A DNA stretch of 64,000 bases from NCBI RefSeq assembly GCF_001653235.2, contig NC_035792.1:4526001-4590000 (forward strand), written 5' to 3'. Source of the DNA: Pochonia chlamydosporia 170 (taxonomy: Eukaryota > Ascomycota > Sordariomycetes > Hypocreales > Clavicipitaceae). Made by a program: the position numbers and the translations under genes. The notes below the pieces were generated by a model. That model was not told the DNA's origin. It made no database searches and saw only the letters and a list, made by a program, of their open reading frames with translations. This document shows, piece after piece, positions 42,361-53,800 of this stretch (the first letter of the stretch is position 1; the number at the start of each line of letters is the position of its first letter).

Positions 42361-43285
42361 ATGCCAACCAAGCTAACTACAACATCCACCGTCCCTCTTC
42401 AAAACTCGGATACCCGAATGCCCGTCGTCGGCTTCGGCGTCTACCAGATCGACCGACCAGCCACCACAGACGCATGCCTGCGCGCCATATCCGCCGGATA
42501 CCGTTACATTGACACAGCACAGATCTATCAAAATGAGGCAGAGGTAGGTCTTGCGCTACAGCAATGCGATCTACCTCGTAAAGACATCTTTGTCACCACC
42601 AAGATCCGCTATCCCCGCCTTGGCAAAGGCAAGACCTACCTTCGGGCGCTGCAGAGCGTCCAAAAGATTGACCCCCGTGAAGATGGATACGTGGATCTGT
42701 TTCTCATTCACTCGCCGTATGCGTTGAAGCCTAAAGAACGAAAAGAATTATGGCTGGCGCTGGAGAAGTTGTGGAAGGATGGGAAGGCTAGGGCCATTGG
42801 GGTAAGCAATTATCAGCCTGAGCATTTGGAGGAGATGAGGGGGTATGCGACCGTCTGGCCGCCTGCTGTCAATCAGATTGTTGTAAGTCGCCATTTTACA
42901 CTCCATGTTTGTTCGCATCTTGCTTTCGAAGTGGTGGTAGCTACTAAAGAATATTGTGTGCTAGCTTCATCCCTGCACACAACAGCGTGAGACAGTAGAC
43001 TACTGCAATAAGCATGGCATAGTTCTCCAGGCACATAGTCCGCTATCTAGAGGATTGAAGGCGCAGGAGGACGCAGTTGTCAAAATCGCGGGCAAAGTTG
43101 GTGGAAAGTCGCCTGCGCAGGTGCTGATCCGGTACTGCTTGCAGAAGGGTTGGGTGCCACTGACCAAGAGTGAGAATGAAGCGCGGGTCAAGGAGAATAT
43201 AGACGTTTTTGACTTTGTACTCTCAAAGGAAGATATGGCGTCGCTGGACCGACTTGATCGTGGGGAAGCGCCAAAGTTTGAGTAA
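42361..43285 (+). CDS. Aldo-keto reductase
   Basis: Two exons: 42361-42882 and 42965-43285, 280 residues. The intron has a GTAAGT donor, a TACTAAAG branch and a CTAG acceptor and rejoins NQIV to LHPCTQQRE. The catalytic tetrad is intact: Asp51 and Tyr56 in YIDTAQIY, Lys81 in TTKIRY and His117 in FLIHSPY. GVSNYQPEHLEEM and the NADP-site region RVKENIDVFDF are also typical. Such enzymes reduce aldehydes or ketones with NADPH. In this cluster the reductase could act on the aldehyde made by the amine oxidase or on an oxidised side chain; this is inference. Confidence 0.9.
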
Positions 43286-44143
43286 TTTAATCAGCGCCGT
43301 GGGCATAAACTGCTAGGTATATAAAATCCAAGCTGGGAACTTCTCAAATGGTCTTCGTAATAGTCTTAGTATTTACGTAGATATGTGCCATGGTGGAGTC
43401 TTTATCCTCTTATTATTATTCTCTGCTCTTACTAGGAATCCTCTTTACAGCGAGTTCACGATCCGACATTTAGCATGGCATGTTAAGTTGCTTTGTCACA
43501 CATACACTTGGGCTCTGAACGACTCTTTTTGTGTTCTCATGATGATGCGTCCATTTTGATGTCGCGGATGCTTGCTGTTGCTGGCTCTCCTTGTTTACAC
43601 TGATATTTGCTGACAAAAAAAAAAAAAAAAAAAAAAATACGTGATTCGCACACTGCAAGCCAGTCCTAGGTAGTTCAAAATAACCTGCTGGACTTCAAAT
43701 TGCAGAATAGGGTATTCCCATAAATGGCCGTCCACGGACTTAATTGTAACGGCACTTACAGCACGCCCTACTTGGTAACCGTCTCGGTTCTGCTGCAATA
43801 ATAAAAAATGGGACACTCGAGAAGCGTTTGTCAATCTAACTTGGCCTTACACATATTCCACACTAGTTTCACTAAACTCGAATTGCACTCTCATCCCATC
43901 TCATCTCACCACCCCGGCCAGGTTCCCATGAAGCCTCGGTTCCGACGGCACGCTACCACAACAAGCTGACATCAACAAAACGCATCAGCAAGACGCTAGT
44001 GACGCCCCTGAAAAAAGTTCCTTTCCCCGGACACCAATTATTATAAAACGAGACTATCCGCCCTCACGCGACCCCCGCGTTCCTGACTCCTTTTCCCCTT
44101 CCGTATCTCACGTCGCTCATTCACATTCCCACTCCCTCTCACC
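43286..44143. other. Intergenic with poly(A) run and TATA box
   Basis: No gene is supported. There is a run of 22 A at 43616-43637. TATAAA at 44042-44047 lies about 100 nt before the transporter ATG at 44144. Confidence 0.5.
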
Positions 44144-47100
44144 ATGAATGCTTCCACGCCGCTTTGCGCGCCCACCGCAGACGCAGCCTTCGGGCCAGCC
44201 GTCCAAGGATGCCGCAACAGCTTCGACTTCACCCTCGTTTTCGAACAATCCATCTTCGTTATTCTCCCCGCGTCACTCCTCCTGCTAGCCGCGCCCCTCC
44301 GCCTCATCCACCTCGGCAAAGCGCCCCTCGTCGTGGGCGGCCCTCTCCTCCGCAACGCCAAGCTGGTTAGTCCCTCCACCAGCCAAGCACAAAATACAAA
44401 CCTTGTAAGAAATGTGAAGACAGAATTAACACAGCAAAACTCACCAGTCGGTCGCTGGCGTCCTCGCCACCATCCAACTAGCCCTCGTAGCCCTCTGGGC
44501 AACCCGACCGGGACCTGCATCCCGCGTCACTGCCATATCCATAGCTGCTTCGTGTATATCGTGTGCCTCAAGTGTCATGTCGTGTGCCCTGTCGTATGCC
44601 GAACACGGCAAGTCCCTGCGTCCGTCGTCGCTGCTGAATGTGTTTCTGCTCGTATCGCTGCTGCTTGACGCGGCGCTGCTTCGTACGCTTTGGCTCAGTG
44701 AGTTTGTAAACGGCGCTATACAGGCTGTCTTTTCGGCGTCGTTTGCTGTAAAGGCCGCGCTGGTGGTGCTGGAGGCTGTGGAAAAGTCCCGGTTTCTTCT
44801 TGTCCTTGGCATGCCGGCCGGAGACCGAGACCGAGACGCAGACGGAGAAAAAACGGCGCCGGAGGAGACGGCCGGATTGTATGGGCGCGCCGTTTATGCG
44901 TGGGTCACGCCGTTGTTGAGGACCGGATTCCGGCGGCTCTTGGCGGCGGGGGATTTATTTGTCTTGGATGCGGAGATGAGGACGGCGAGATTGGGCGAGC
45001 GGTTTTGGGGCGTGTGGAATACTGGTGAGATTTTTACCCTTTTTTCCTTGTTCGAGTCTTTTCAGAATCGTGCACTGTTTGCTGCACTCTCACTGCTGGT
45101 CTCATCCACTAACACCACCAGCATCCTTTGCCAAATCTCACAAACACCGCCTCATCACAAGCTGCATCATCACACTTCGCTGGCCACTAACAGCCGTCAT
45201 CATCCCACGCCTCGTCCAGCTCGCATTCACAATTTGTCAGCCCCTCGTTCTTAATCGCTTCCTCGTATTTCTCAGCGATGCCCCTGAATCTCCCAACGTG
45301 GGCTACGGGCTTGTCGCCGCCTATGGCCTCGTGTACTTTGGCATCGCCACATCGCAGGCACTCTACTGGCATTCCAACGCGCGCTTCGTCACCATGCTCC
45401 GAGGGACTTTGGTAACGGCTGTATTTTCCAAAGCCACCGAGATAAGCATCACTGCTACGGATAATGCCGCTGCTGTCACGCTCATGTCCACGGATGTAAG
45501 TCATACCCCCAACCTCTCCCACCACTGCGTCTTAACCATGATATAGGTCGAAGTCATTGTACGGGCCATGAGGCAAATTAATGAATTCTGGGCAAACATT
45601 ATACAAATCGCCATTGGAACATGGCTTCTCAGCAACCATATCGGCTACGCGGCCGCTGGTCCCATCATCGTCTCAGCGGTTGCACTGGCCGCTACAATAC
45701 TCGTATCGCCACAGGCTAAGAAATACAGAGTAGGATGGTTGAAAATGACCCAAAAACGAGTCGGTAAGTTCCCTACTCCCCTCAACATCGTTCACTCCTG
45801 ACTCACTACCAGGCATCACGTCCGCTATGATCGGCCACATCAAAAGCATAAAAATGTCCGGCTTATCCCAAAAACTCTCATCCACCATCTCTACCCTGCG
45901 CGTGGAGGAAATCAAAGCATCAAGGCCATTCCGCGTCTTCGGCGCAATCACTTCTGCCATTGCGCAGATTCCGCTCCTGGTGTCTCCGCCCGTCGCATTC
46001 GCCATGTATCAGGGTGTGGTGGCGAGTACGGGCGAACAATTTGACGCGACGAGGCTGTTTTCTTCGCTGTCATTCATCATTTTACTTGCACAGCCGTTGT
46101 TTTGGATGTTTGAGGTTGTGCTTGATTTGAGTGCGGCGTTTGGTGCGTTTGAGAGGATAGAGACGTTTCTGGTGGAGGCTACAAGAGAGGACTATAGATC
46201 TGTTGCTGCGGCACCGAGCCCGTTGACGCCGTGTACGCGTGCTGGTTCGGATATTGAGCTTCAAAGCTTGAGTAATAGTGCTGCTGAGCAGGGTCAGGTT
46301 GAAGGAGACTTGGGTTCAATGCTTGAGGTACAAGACGGTAGTTTTGCTTGGACGGCTGAGAAGACTGCCGTGCATCATGTGCAACTTCGTCTCTCTCGGG
46401 GCCAGTTCGCCATGATTGTCGGACCTGTTGCCTCTGGAAAGACGACCTTACTCAAGGGTCTGTTGGGGGAAGTTCCTCATGTATCTGGCAAGATCTGGCT
46501 TGGATCAAACCGTCTTTCATGGTGTGATCAAAGCCCTTGGATTCTGGTCAGTCCCAAATCATCTGCTTGACGACTCACCATGTTGCTAATACTCATCAGA
46601 ACCAATCTATCCGCCAAAATATTATAGGATACTCTCATTTCAACGAGCCTCTGTACAACCAAGTCATCAAAGCGTGCGATCTACAAAAGGACTTTACTCA
46701 ACTTCCGAACGGTGACTCAACCGTCGTGGGGAGCAAAGGTCTCGCCCTCAGTGGCGGACAGAAACAACGAGTAGTAAGTTTTTGCAGCATCTTTGGAATG
46801 AACACCAACTGACCATCAGGCACTCGCTCGAGCTGTATACTCCAAGCCGGAAATAGCACTTTTCGATGACCTATTTAGCGGCCTGGATAACCAGACTGCG
46901 AAACGAATATTCAGGAACCTCTTCAGCGCAGAGGGGCTGCTTCGACAGTGGCGCTGTACAATCATTCTCGCGACACAATCAGGTATGCCAAGTCATATCG
47001 TTTGTGTAGCGGATCTTGCTAACAACTGCAGTTGGCTTCCTCCCATCCGCAGATCTCATCGTGTCACTTACTCGCAACGGCGCCATCTCCCAAAAGGGAA

Positions 47101-49253
47101 AGTTTTCTCAACTCCAACATGCAGAAGGCTATGTCAAAAGCTTACTGGTTTCTCGGCAAGAATCTACATCCGATGAAGACACAAACGATGACGAAGAGGA
47201 TCTTCCTCCTCGCACAGGCGCTAAACCTGCTACAGTAGCGGCAAAACAAGATGACAAGCGCCGACAGCTAGGTGACTCGACTATATATCGATACTATTTC
47301 AGCAATATTGGTGCTTCGTTCGTCATTGGCCTGCTAGGCTTGGAAGTGGGATGGGCATTTCTGCAAAGTTTCCCGAGTATGTCTCCCCTTACGTGGAAAC
47401 TACAAGACCCCAATACTAACACGTTACAGCTGTTTGGCTCAACTTTTGGACCAACGCCAATAACAGCGGCGAGCACGGCAAGACAGGCTACTACCTGGGC
47501 ATTTACACCGCTTTACAAGTCCTTGGCGTATTCTGGTTCGCCGCCCTCATCTGGTTTGTCCTGGTATCTGTTGCCGCAAGATCAGGCATCTCTCTGCACA
47601 ACCGCCTCCTATCAGCCGTCATCCGGGCGCCATTATCCCTCTTCACAACCACGGATCTCGGATCAATCACCACCAGGTACGAACCCATTTCCACCAAACC
47701 CCCCGTCAGACCAACTAACAGATTCAGATTCTCCCAAGACATAGGCATGGTAGACAACAACCTGCCCCTTGCTCTCGTCGTCTCCCTAGCAAGTAAGTAT
47801 CCTCCCCGTCTTGAAAAAACACCCATCTCACAAGACCAGGCTTCCTCGGCGTCATCGCCAAAGCCGGACTGCTCGCCTCATCATCCTACTACGTAGCCAT
47901 CAGCTTCCCCTTCCTCGGCGCTCTGTACTTCTACCTCCAGCGCGGATATCTCCGCACATCCCGCCAGCTTCGACTCCTGGACCTGGAAGAAAAAGCGCCC
48001 GTGTATTCGCAATTCCTCGAAACGCTAAGCGGCTTGTCTACCCTCCGCGCATTCGGGTGGTCTCAGGCTGCTATACTCAAGAATTACGAACTGGTAGACC
48101 GATCACAGAAGCCGTTCTACCTGCTCATCATGGTGCAGCGGTGGCTCGTTCTCATCCTGGACCTGACGACCGCGGGACTGGCTTTGCTGGTTGTTGGATT
48201 TGCGGTCTATATGAGGGGTTCGGTGTCCGTGGGACTGACGGGCGTTTCGTTGGTCCAGCTTATATCGCTGAGTGAAACGCTGAACTTGTTGATGCAGTTC
48301 TGGACTTCGATGGAGACGTCTCTTGGTGCGGTGGCGCGGATCAAGCAGTTTGCCGAGGAAACGGGGGAGGAGTACCTCCCCGGCGAGGATAAGGAGCCTG
48401 CACCTAGTTGGCCGCAAAATGGACACATTGTAGTTGACAACTTGTCTGCGTCTTATGGTGACGACGGCGAGGTGAGGGCTTTAGATGGTGTTAGTTTGGA
48501 AATTAGCCCTGGTGAAAAGGTCGCCATATGTGGGCGGACAGGAAGGTAAGTGAACATCACGACACGTCCTGGTCGTTGCTAATCTGTACAGTGGAAAATC
48601 ATCACTCCTACTCGCGTTTCTCAAACTCTTGACACCCGCATCCGGCACCATAAGGATCGATTCCCACTCTCTGTCGTCCATACCGCGAGACACCCTGCGC
48701 AGACGCATCATCACCGTCACCCAGGACCAGTTCATCCTCCCGGGAAGTATTCGCGAGAACATCGACCCCTTCCAGGAATATACACCCGCCGATATAATCG
48801 AGGCCCTGCACCAAGTCAACCTCGGGGAGTTCATCGACGCGCAGAAGAACGGGCTGGATACAAAGTTTGAAGAGGACGCGCTGAGCCACGGGCAGAAACA
48901 GCTGTTTTTTGTGGCGAGAGCCGTGTTGAGGAGGCGTGTGGGGAGGGTGGTGCTTCTCGATGAAGCTACGAGCAGGTATGATTTCGTGTTTGACGGGTGG
49001 CGATGAGATGCTAATGATTGGTAGTGTTGATAGGGAGACGGAGGTGATGGTGCGGAGTGTGATTGAGAGTCAGTTTAAGAGTCATACGGTTGTGTCGATT
49101 GCGCATCGGTTGGAGACGGTGGTTGACTATGACAAGGTTGTTGTTTTGGATGAGGGTAAGGTGGTGGAAGTTGGAAAGCCGAGGGATCTTCTTCGCGAAG
49201 CGAGTCGGTTTAAGAGCCTTTGGAATGCTAGTAACCATGAGAGCACTTCTTAG
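44144..49253 (+). CDS. ABCC (MRP-type) ABC exporter
   Basis: Thirteen exons, 1478 residues: 44144-44365, 44448-45024, 45122-45495, 45547-45763, 45813-46546, 46600-46773, 46820-46982, 47032-47376, 47430-47676, 47728-47792, 47840-48545, 48592-48975 and 49025-49253; all phases fit. It has an N-terminal TMD0 (about 1-190), TMD1, NBD1 (Walker A GPVASGKTT, signature LSGGQKQR, Walker B FDDLFSGLD), TMD2 and NBD2 (GRTGSGKSS, signature LSHGQKQL, VVLLDEATSSVD). NBD1 lacks the catalytic Glu after Walker B (Asp-Asp), as usual in ABCC. The family exports organic anions and conjugates. As the last gene of the cluster, on the same strand as the precursor, it is a likely exporter or resistance pump. Confidence 0.93.
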
Positions 49254-49325
49254 GGTTAAGGTGGTTGTTATATATCATACAGTATGGATGATTGCAATAT
49301 GTAGTCTAGATAAGAAGTATTCGAT

Positions 49326-50819
49326 CTATGTGTCTATATTGTCCCTTTCGACGGTGATGAAACGCCCTTTACCAGCCCTCATGGCTACGATATGTTTTTC
49401 CACACGTTTAGCAGTATCAGAAGCCGATGTATATGCCGCTTGATCTGATACCATGGCCTCTGCTCCCAGTTTCCAGCCCGTGTAGAGTCGAAGAAGCGTC
49501 ACTTTGCCCCACGAGCCAGACCAGTCGACGCAATCATGGCCGTCTCTCAACTGCAGAGCTTTAAACCATGTAGCGCATCCTGTCAGATCCAAAAACTCTA
49601 ATTTGTACAAGTTGTTGCTGAGCATTCTCAACACGAGAAGTGCTTCACTCCAGTCATGGTCTATTGAGTGAGAATAGTAGTTGGTGCCTCCATAAGGTAT
49701 GCTGCGACCTTGTGGTGAGGATATTGTTGAGAACATTGCTCGCGGGGTCAAACACGGTTCGGGCCAGTATGCGAGACTCAAGTGCGTTACTGAAGGCAAC
49801 TTTGACGACAATGACAATAGCTGCTTCCATGACACGTCCCGTGGGCTTCTAGGGTCCAACGCCAGTGACAGATGAGTCAAATTGGGGAGTAAGAGTCGTG
49901 GGGGGCTTGGACTGACGTCGACAGCTTCCCAGGAATCTTGAATCTCGTCAGTCGTCTCGGATCCAGTCGCACTGAATAAAATGTCTGATACGTCTCTCAG
50001 TTTCAGAGAACGGCCGATCGAGGTTGACAGATCCAAGCAAGTGATTTCTGCATTTGCTCTCGACTGCATGTCCAACTCTTCACCGGTGTAGACGCCTTCA
50101 GGAGGCAGCAGGATAATCTTCAAGTCTGACAGTGATATTCCGCCATCCGACGTAATCCCAACATATCTAATAAGGGCTGGCTTGAGATGACTGGGCACGA
50201 AATACAAATGATATTGGTTGTACACGCGATGAAGGTCCCAGTCAATCGCCAAACGCCTGAGGGTGATGTCAATGAGACTATTTTGCTGCGGGAGCCAAGC
50301 TCCAGGCAGAGTAGTTCTGTCGAAGCCAGAGAAATTCACACGCAAAGATCGAGAGAGAGGAGCTGCGGCATCGTCATCATTTCTTCGGGAGACCCAGCTT
50401 CGAGGCGGAGCCGGACCTGCGGGAAGTCTGCGACCATGGCTGTCAAACCTTTGGCGAACAGGCCGCCGTGGAGCGGGTGGCGGTGTCTCGGGAATCTGAA
50501 GTAGCTCTCTGATAGCAGGTGGGACACTTGGAGAATTCACTGGCGGTGAAGGCGAAGACGATGATGCTGCGCCTGAGTGGCGAAGATTCGCGAGAAGTTC
50601 GTTTACACTCCTCGCAGGTTTATCTGGTGGGGAAGAAATAGCGTTAGCATTTCTCCCTCAACGACCTGTGATCCATGTAACGATATGATTGATAACAGTG
50701 ACCCCATGGTTCCAGACTAGAATCAGATGTACGAAACGCTTACCAGACGATGGCGAGCTCGCCGCTGATCCCGTGAGAGACGGCTTGAACGACTTGAGGT
50801 GGTTTCTTTTCTTAGGCAT
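49326..50819 (-). CDS. Conserved fungal protein of unknown function
   Basis: Two exons on the minus strand: 50819-50744 and 50623-49326, 457 residues (intron 120 nt). The start is basic (MPKKRNHLKSFKPSLTG), followed by a Pro/Arg-rich low-complexity stretch (PPAPRRPVRQRFDSHGRRLP). The rest is Leu-rich with repeated motifs such as LPNLTHLSLAL, LPSVTHLSLAY and LEFLDLTGC, spaced like leucine-rich repeats. No F-box is obvious. The gene converges on the ABCC transporter, with only about 72 nt between stops, so the two transcripts may overlap. It is outside the RiPP cluster as judged by content. Confidence 0.65.
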
Positions 50820-53800
50820 GCCCAGTTGAGTGCTCCGTGTTGTGCAAGCGGACGAAGCTCAGAACAAAGGCTCGAGTGGCAGCCGTCAGGTAACAAGCTT
50901 GATGACTTGATGCTTGACTCATCGCGGTCGAACCCGGTCGCCTCATGCTCCAGGCTGCAAAAGTCCCCGCTGATGAGAGCATTCATCATCGGTTGAAGCT
51001 GATTTGTGAATCGTGATTCGTCCAGATCGTGGTCGCCTCTTGGCCCCACTCATTTCCAATCTCGGCCGACTTCTTCAACTTCCTCCACCAACATTCTTGC
51101 TGTCCCTTGCCAACTCATCTATTCCTTCATGCCCGGGCCGAATGCCAATCTTCATCGACGGCAGCCTAAGAAAATAGAGACCATAAAAAAAAAGGGCCGT
51201 ATCGGTATAGTGTCATTCTTGCCGTTTGCTTTATGCGATCTACTACGTGGATGTGAATCCTGCAGCAACCACACGACCACTTGAAACTGGACTCCATCTC
51301 CAGTCCCGAATAGACCCTAAGAGCTCGACATGGTGACGGGATCTCTGATTTCATTCCGTGATATCACCCCTGCTCCAATGGCAACCTTCTCGACAACTTG
51401 ACCGACAAGGCAGCCAAGAAGGGCATCGGCTCTTTATCAAAGTCAGGCCATTCTGCTTTTCATCGAATTGATCGAGTAGACAACGACATCTTCTGCAGTG
51501 ACCACGTTTCGTTTCCTGTGTCACGATAAAACAAGACAGTAGCATATTTGTGCTATTGACAACAACGTATGACTCTACGCTTGAGCACGATAGGCAAAAT
51601 ACCGGCTATAGAGTGGCCCAGCCACCTTTAATTTGGATGTCAACGGGTACTGATCTTAGTAATTCCTGCAGACGCAAATGTATGCCATCTGCGAGCAGAA
51701 CCAGGGCCGTAAGGTAGCGTCCCATTACCAACTCTTTACTAAGGGTGGCATTGCGGGATTTCCGCTTCGATTAAGCTCCTGCTGTCGAACTAGCTCTTGC
51801 CCTGGATCAAAAGCAATGTATCAGATATAGCAATCACTTGGGTCTTTCAGAGGAATCCCCACATTCGGCCCCTCGTCCGTGGTCGTCATCCTAGTCCGTT
51901 TTTGAGATCCATTTTTGGCAAAGCGAAGCGAACAGATCGGGAAGCCCGCGAGGCTCAAAGTAGCAATCGGAGTAGCGTCAGGATCAACCAAGTTAGAGCT
52001 CTCTGATGGATGGACCCAAGACGAAAATGTAGCTGGACTCTTGAGGCATGATGCGATATCGCTTTCTGCACGTTTTCTGAAACTGAGTGTTGCACGGGAA
52101 TAAACATGGCCTGCTGCAAGTACTCCGCATGCTTTGTCAATTATCGCGCATAATCATGGGATCGCAACCTGCTGAAGGTTCCGCACGCATATTTGGAACG
52201 GAGTCTCATCGGCCGCCTCTTGCGCTCTGCTTGCTGCTTGTTACCCTCCTTGATCATCAGCACACTTCTGATTGCATCGACGAGGCTACTAAACTCGATG
52301 TTAGAGACCCGACTTTGACCTGACAAGACAATAAGAATGAGCTCAAGCTCTTGCGGAGTATCATATCCACCACGTTGACGGCTGGTGTTCACTCCTCATT
52401 CAGTACTTGTGCAGAGGGTGCGCAATATCTTGTTGTTTTCAAACTATGCGCTGGTCAACTGACATGTGCAGCGATATCGGCGCTCCCCTTTTAGAGAAAT
52501 TCAGGCCATCTGACTTGGGCTGTCGGAAAACGAGAGTTTGCTTCCTCTGCTTTTATTACCTCGCTCACATGTTATGAATGCAGGCAGACATCCTTGTTTC
52601 CTCGTGTTACCCCTGCTCTGTTCTGCCGACCGGGAATCCAGTGGGAGTCTGAAACACGAATCGATTGGGCCGACTTACCTTCTAGATTTCAGGACTGAAT
52701 TTCAATATATGTGACGCGAATATTGGACGAAGAATAGCCTGCTGTAGAGATACTTTGTGTGGACAACTTGGCACTTCTTCGCCCAATCATGCCAAGCAGT
52801 GTTTACCAGAAGTCTCTTCGATTCCAGAAAGATCGTGGCCAAGACACGCGAGATCGTTCTGGCTTGGGTGAGATCTTGGCCGCAAGCCCCGGCAATTCAT
52901 TTCAAAGTAAACGCAGTGTATGGGCATTGCGGCAGAGTTGCGGTCCTGCATGCTGATCATCGCAGGCCGCGACTGCAAAGCTACTCCCTGTTGGTACACA
53001 CCATGTGTCTAACCGCCACGAAATCATTCCACTATTGTTGCCGTTGTCACATTGCGCAATGGACCGCTTGGTGTGTGGGTTTGCCGCATCTATACTTCTG
53101 CAAACTGGACATTGTTTGCCTCAAATGCCTTCAGAGGTATAGGGAGTCTGGATGCTTTCAGTTATCCTTATGACAAGATTCTCAGTGTCACCTTATGCTC
53201 TGAATTGCACATCTTCTTCCTGCAAATTTGCCATCAAGTGCAGTTGCTGTACTGGGATGTAAAACAACGAGAGTACCCTTTTGTGCCCAGTTGAGCTGGT
53301 TCGGGACCCAGGCCCAGACGGTCATCGATCGTGGGCGGTATAATCCTAAGAAGCAGCCAACCTTTCATTGCGTATGAATTCCAACGCCCTGTCTTTAAGC
53401 TCGAACGGTAGATGCTCTTCTTATGCCAGAACTTTTCCAGAATTGACGTCTGATTTCAGCTTTGGTGCCTAAGTCTCGAGAGATCCAGAAAAGTGGCTGA
53501 GCTAAAAGACACATTTTCTGAGAGGGTGTGTGATTTTCTGCCGCTACACCAACCAGTGGTCTCATGCTTCACCCATCTCGATCCAACACATGGCACATGG
53601 AGCTACTAGCCATCAACCCAGCACTAGTCACTGTTGAAGACGAATAGTTACACTAACAGGCTTGGAAGCATGACGGCCGCCCCGTGTATACTTTGTGCTG
53701 TCAATACGAGAGGGGTGCAGCAGAAAGTATGCCATCTCCACATGGATCCGTTTTTGACTCTTTCCTACTCCCTCAGTTGGCATGTTTACTAGAAACAGCC

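Noticed and set aside
43616..43637. Retroposon tail (22 A)
   Set aside because: No coding or target-site duplication next to it; homopolymers occur elsewhere in intergenic sequence.
44041..44520. 159-codon antisense frame over the ABCC start
   Set aside because: Shadow of the first exons of the transporter, which has clear family motifs.
52757..53173. 138-codon open frame on the plus strand
   Set aside because: No domain, signal peptide or neighbouring exon; likely chance.
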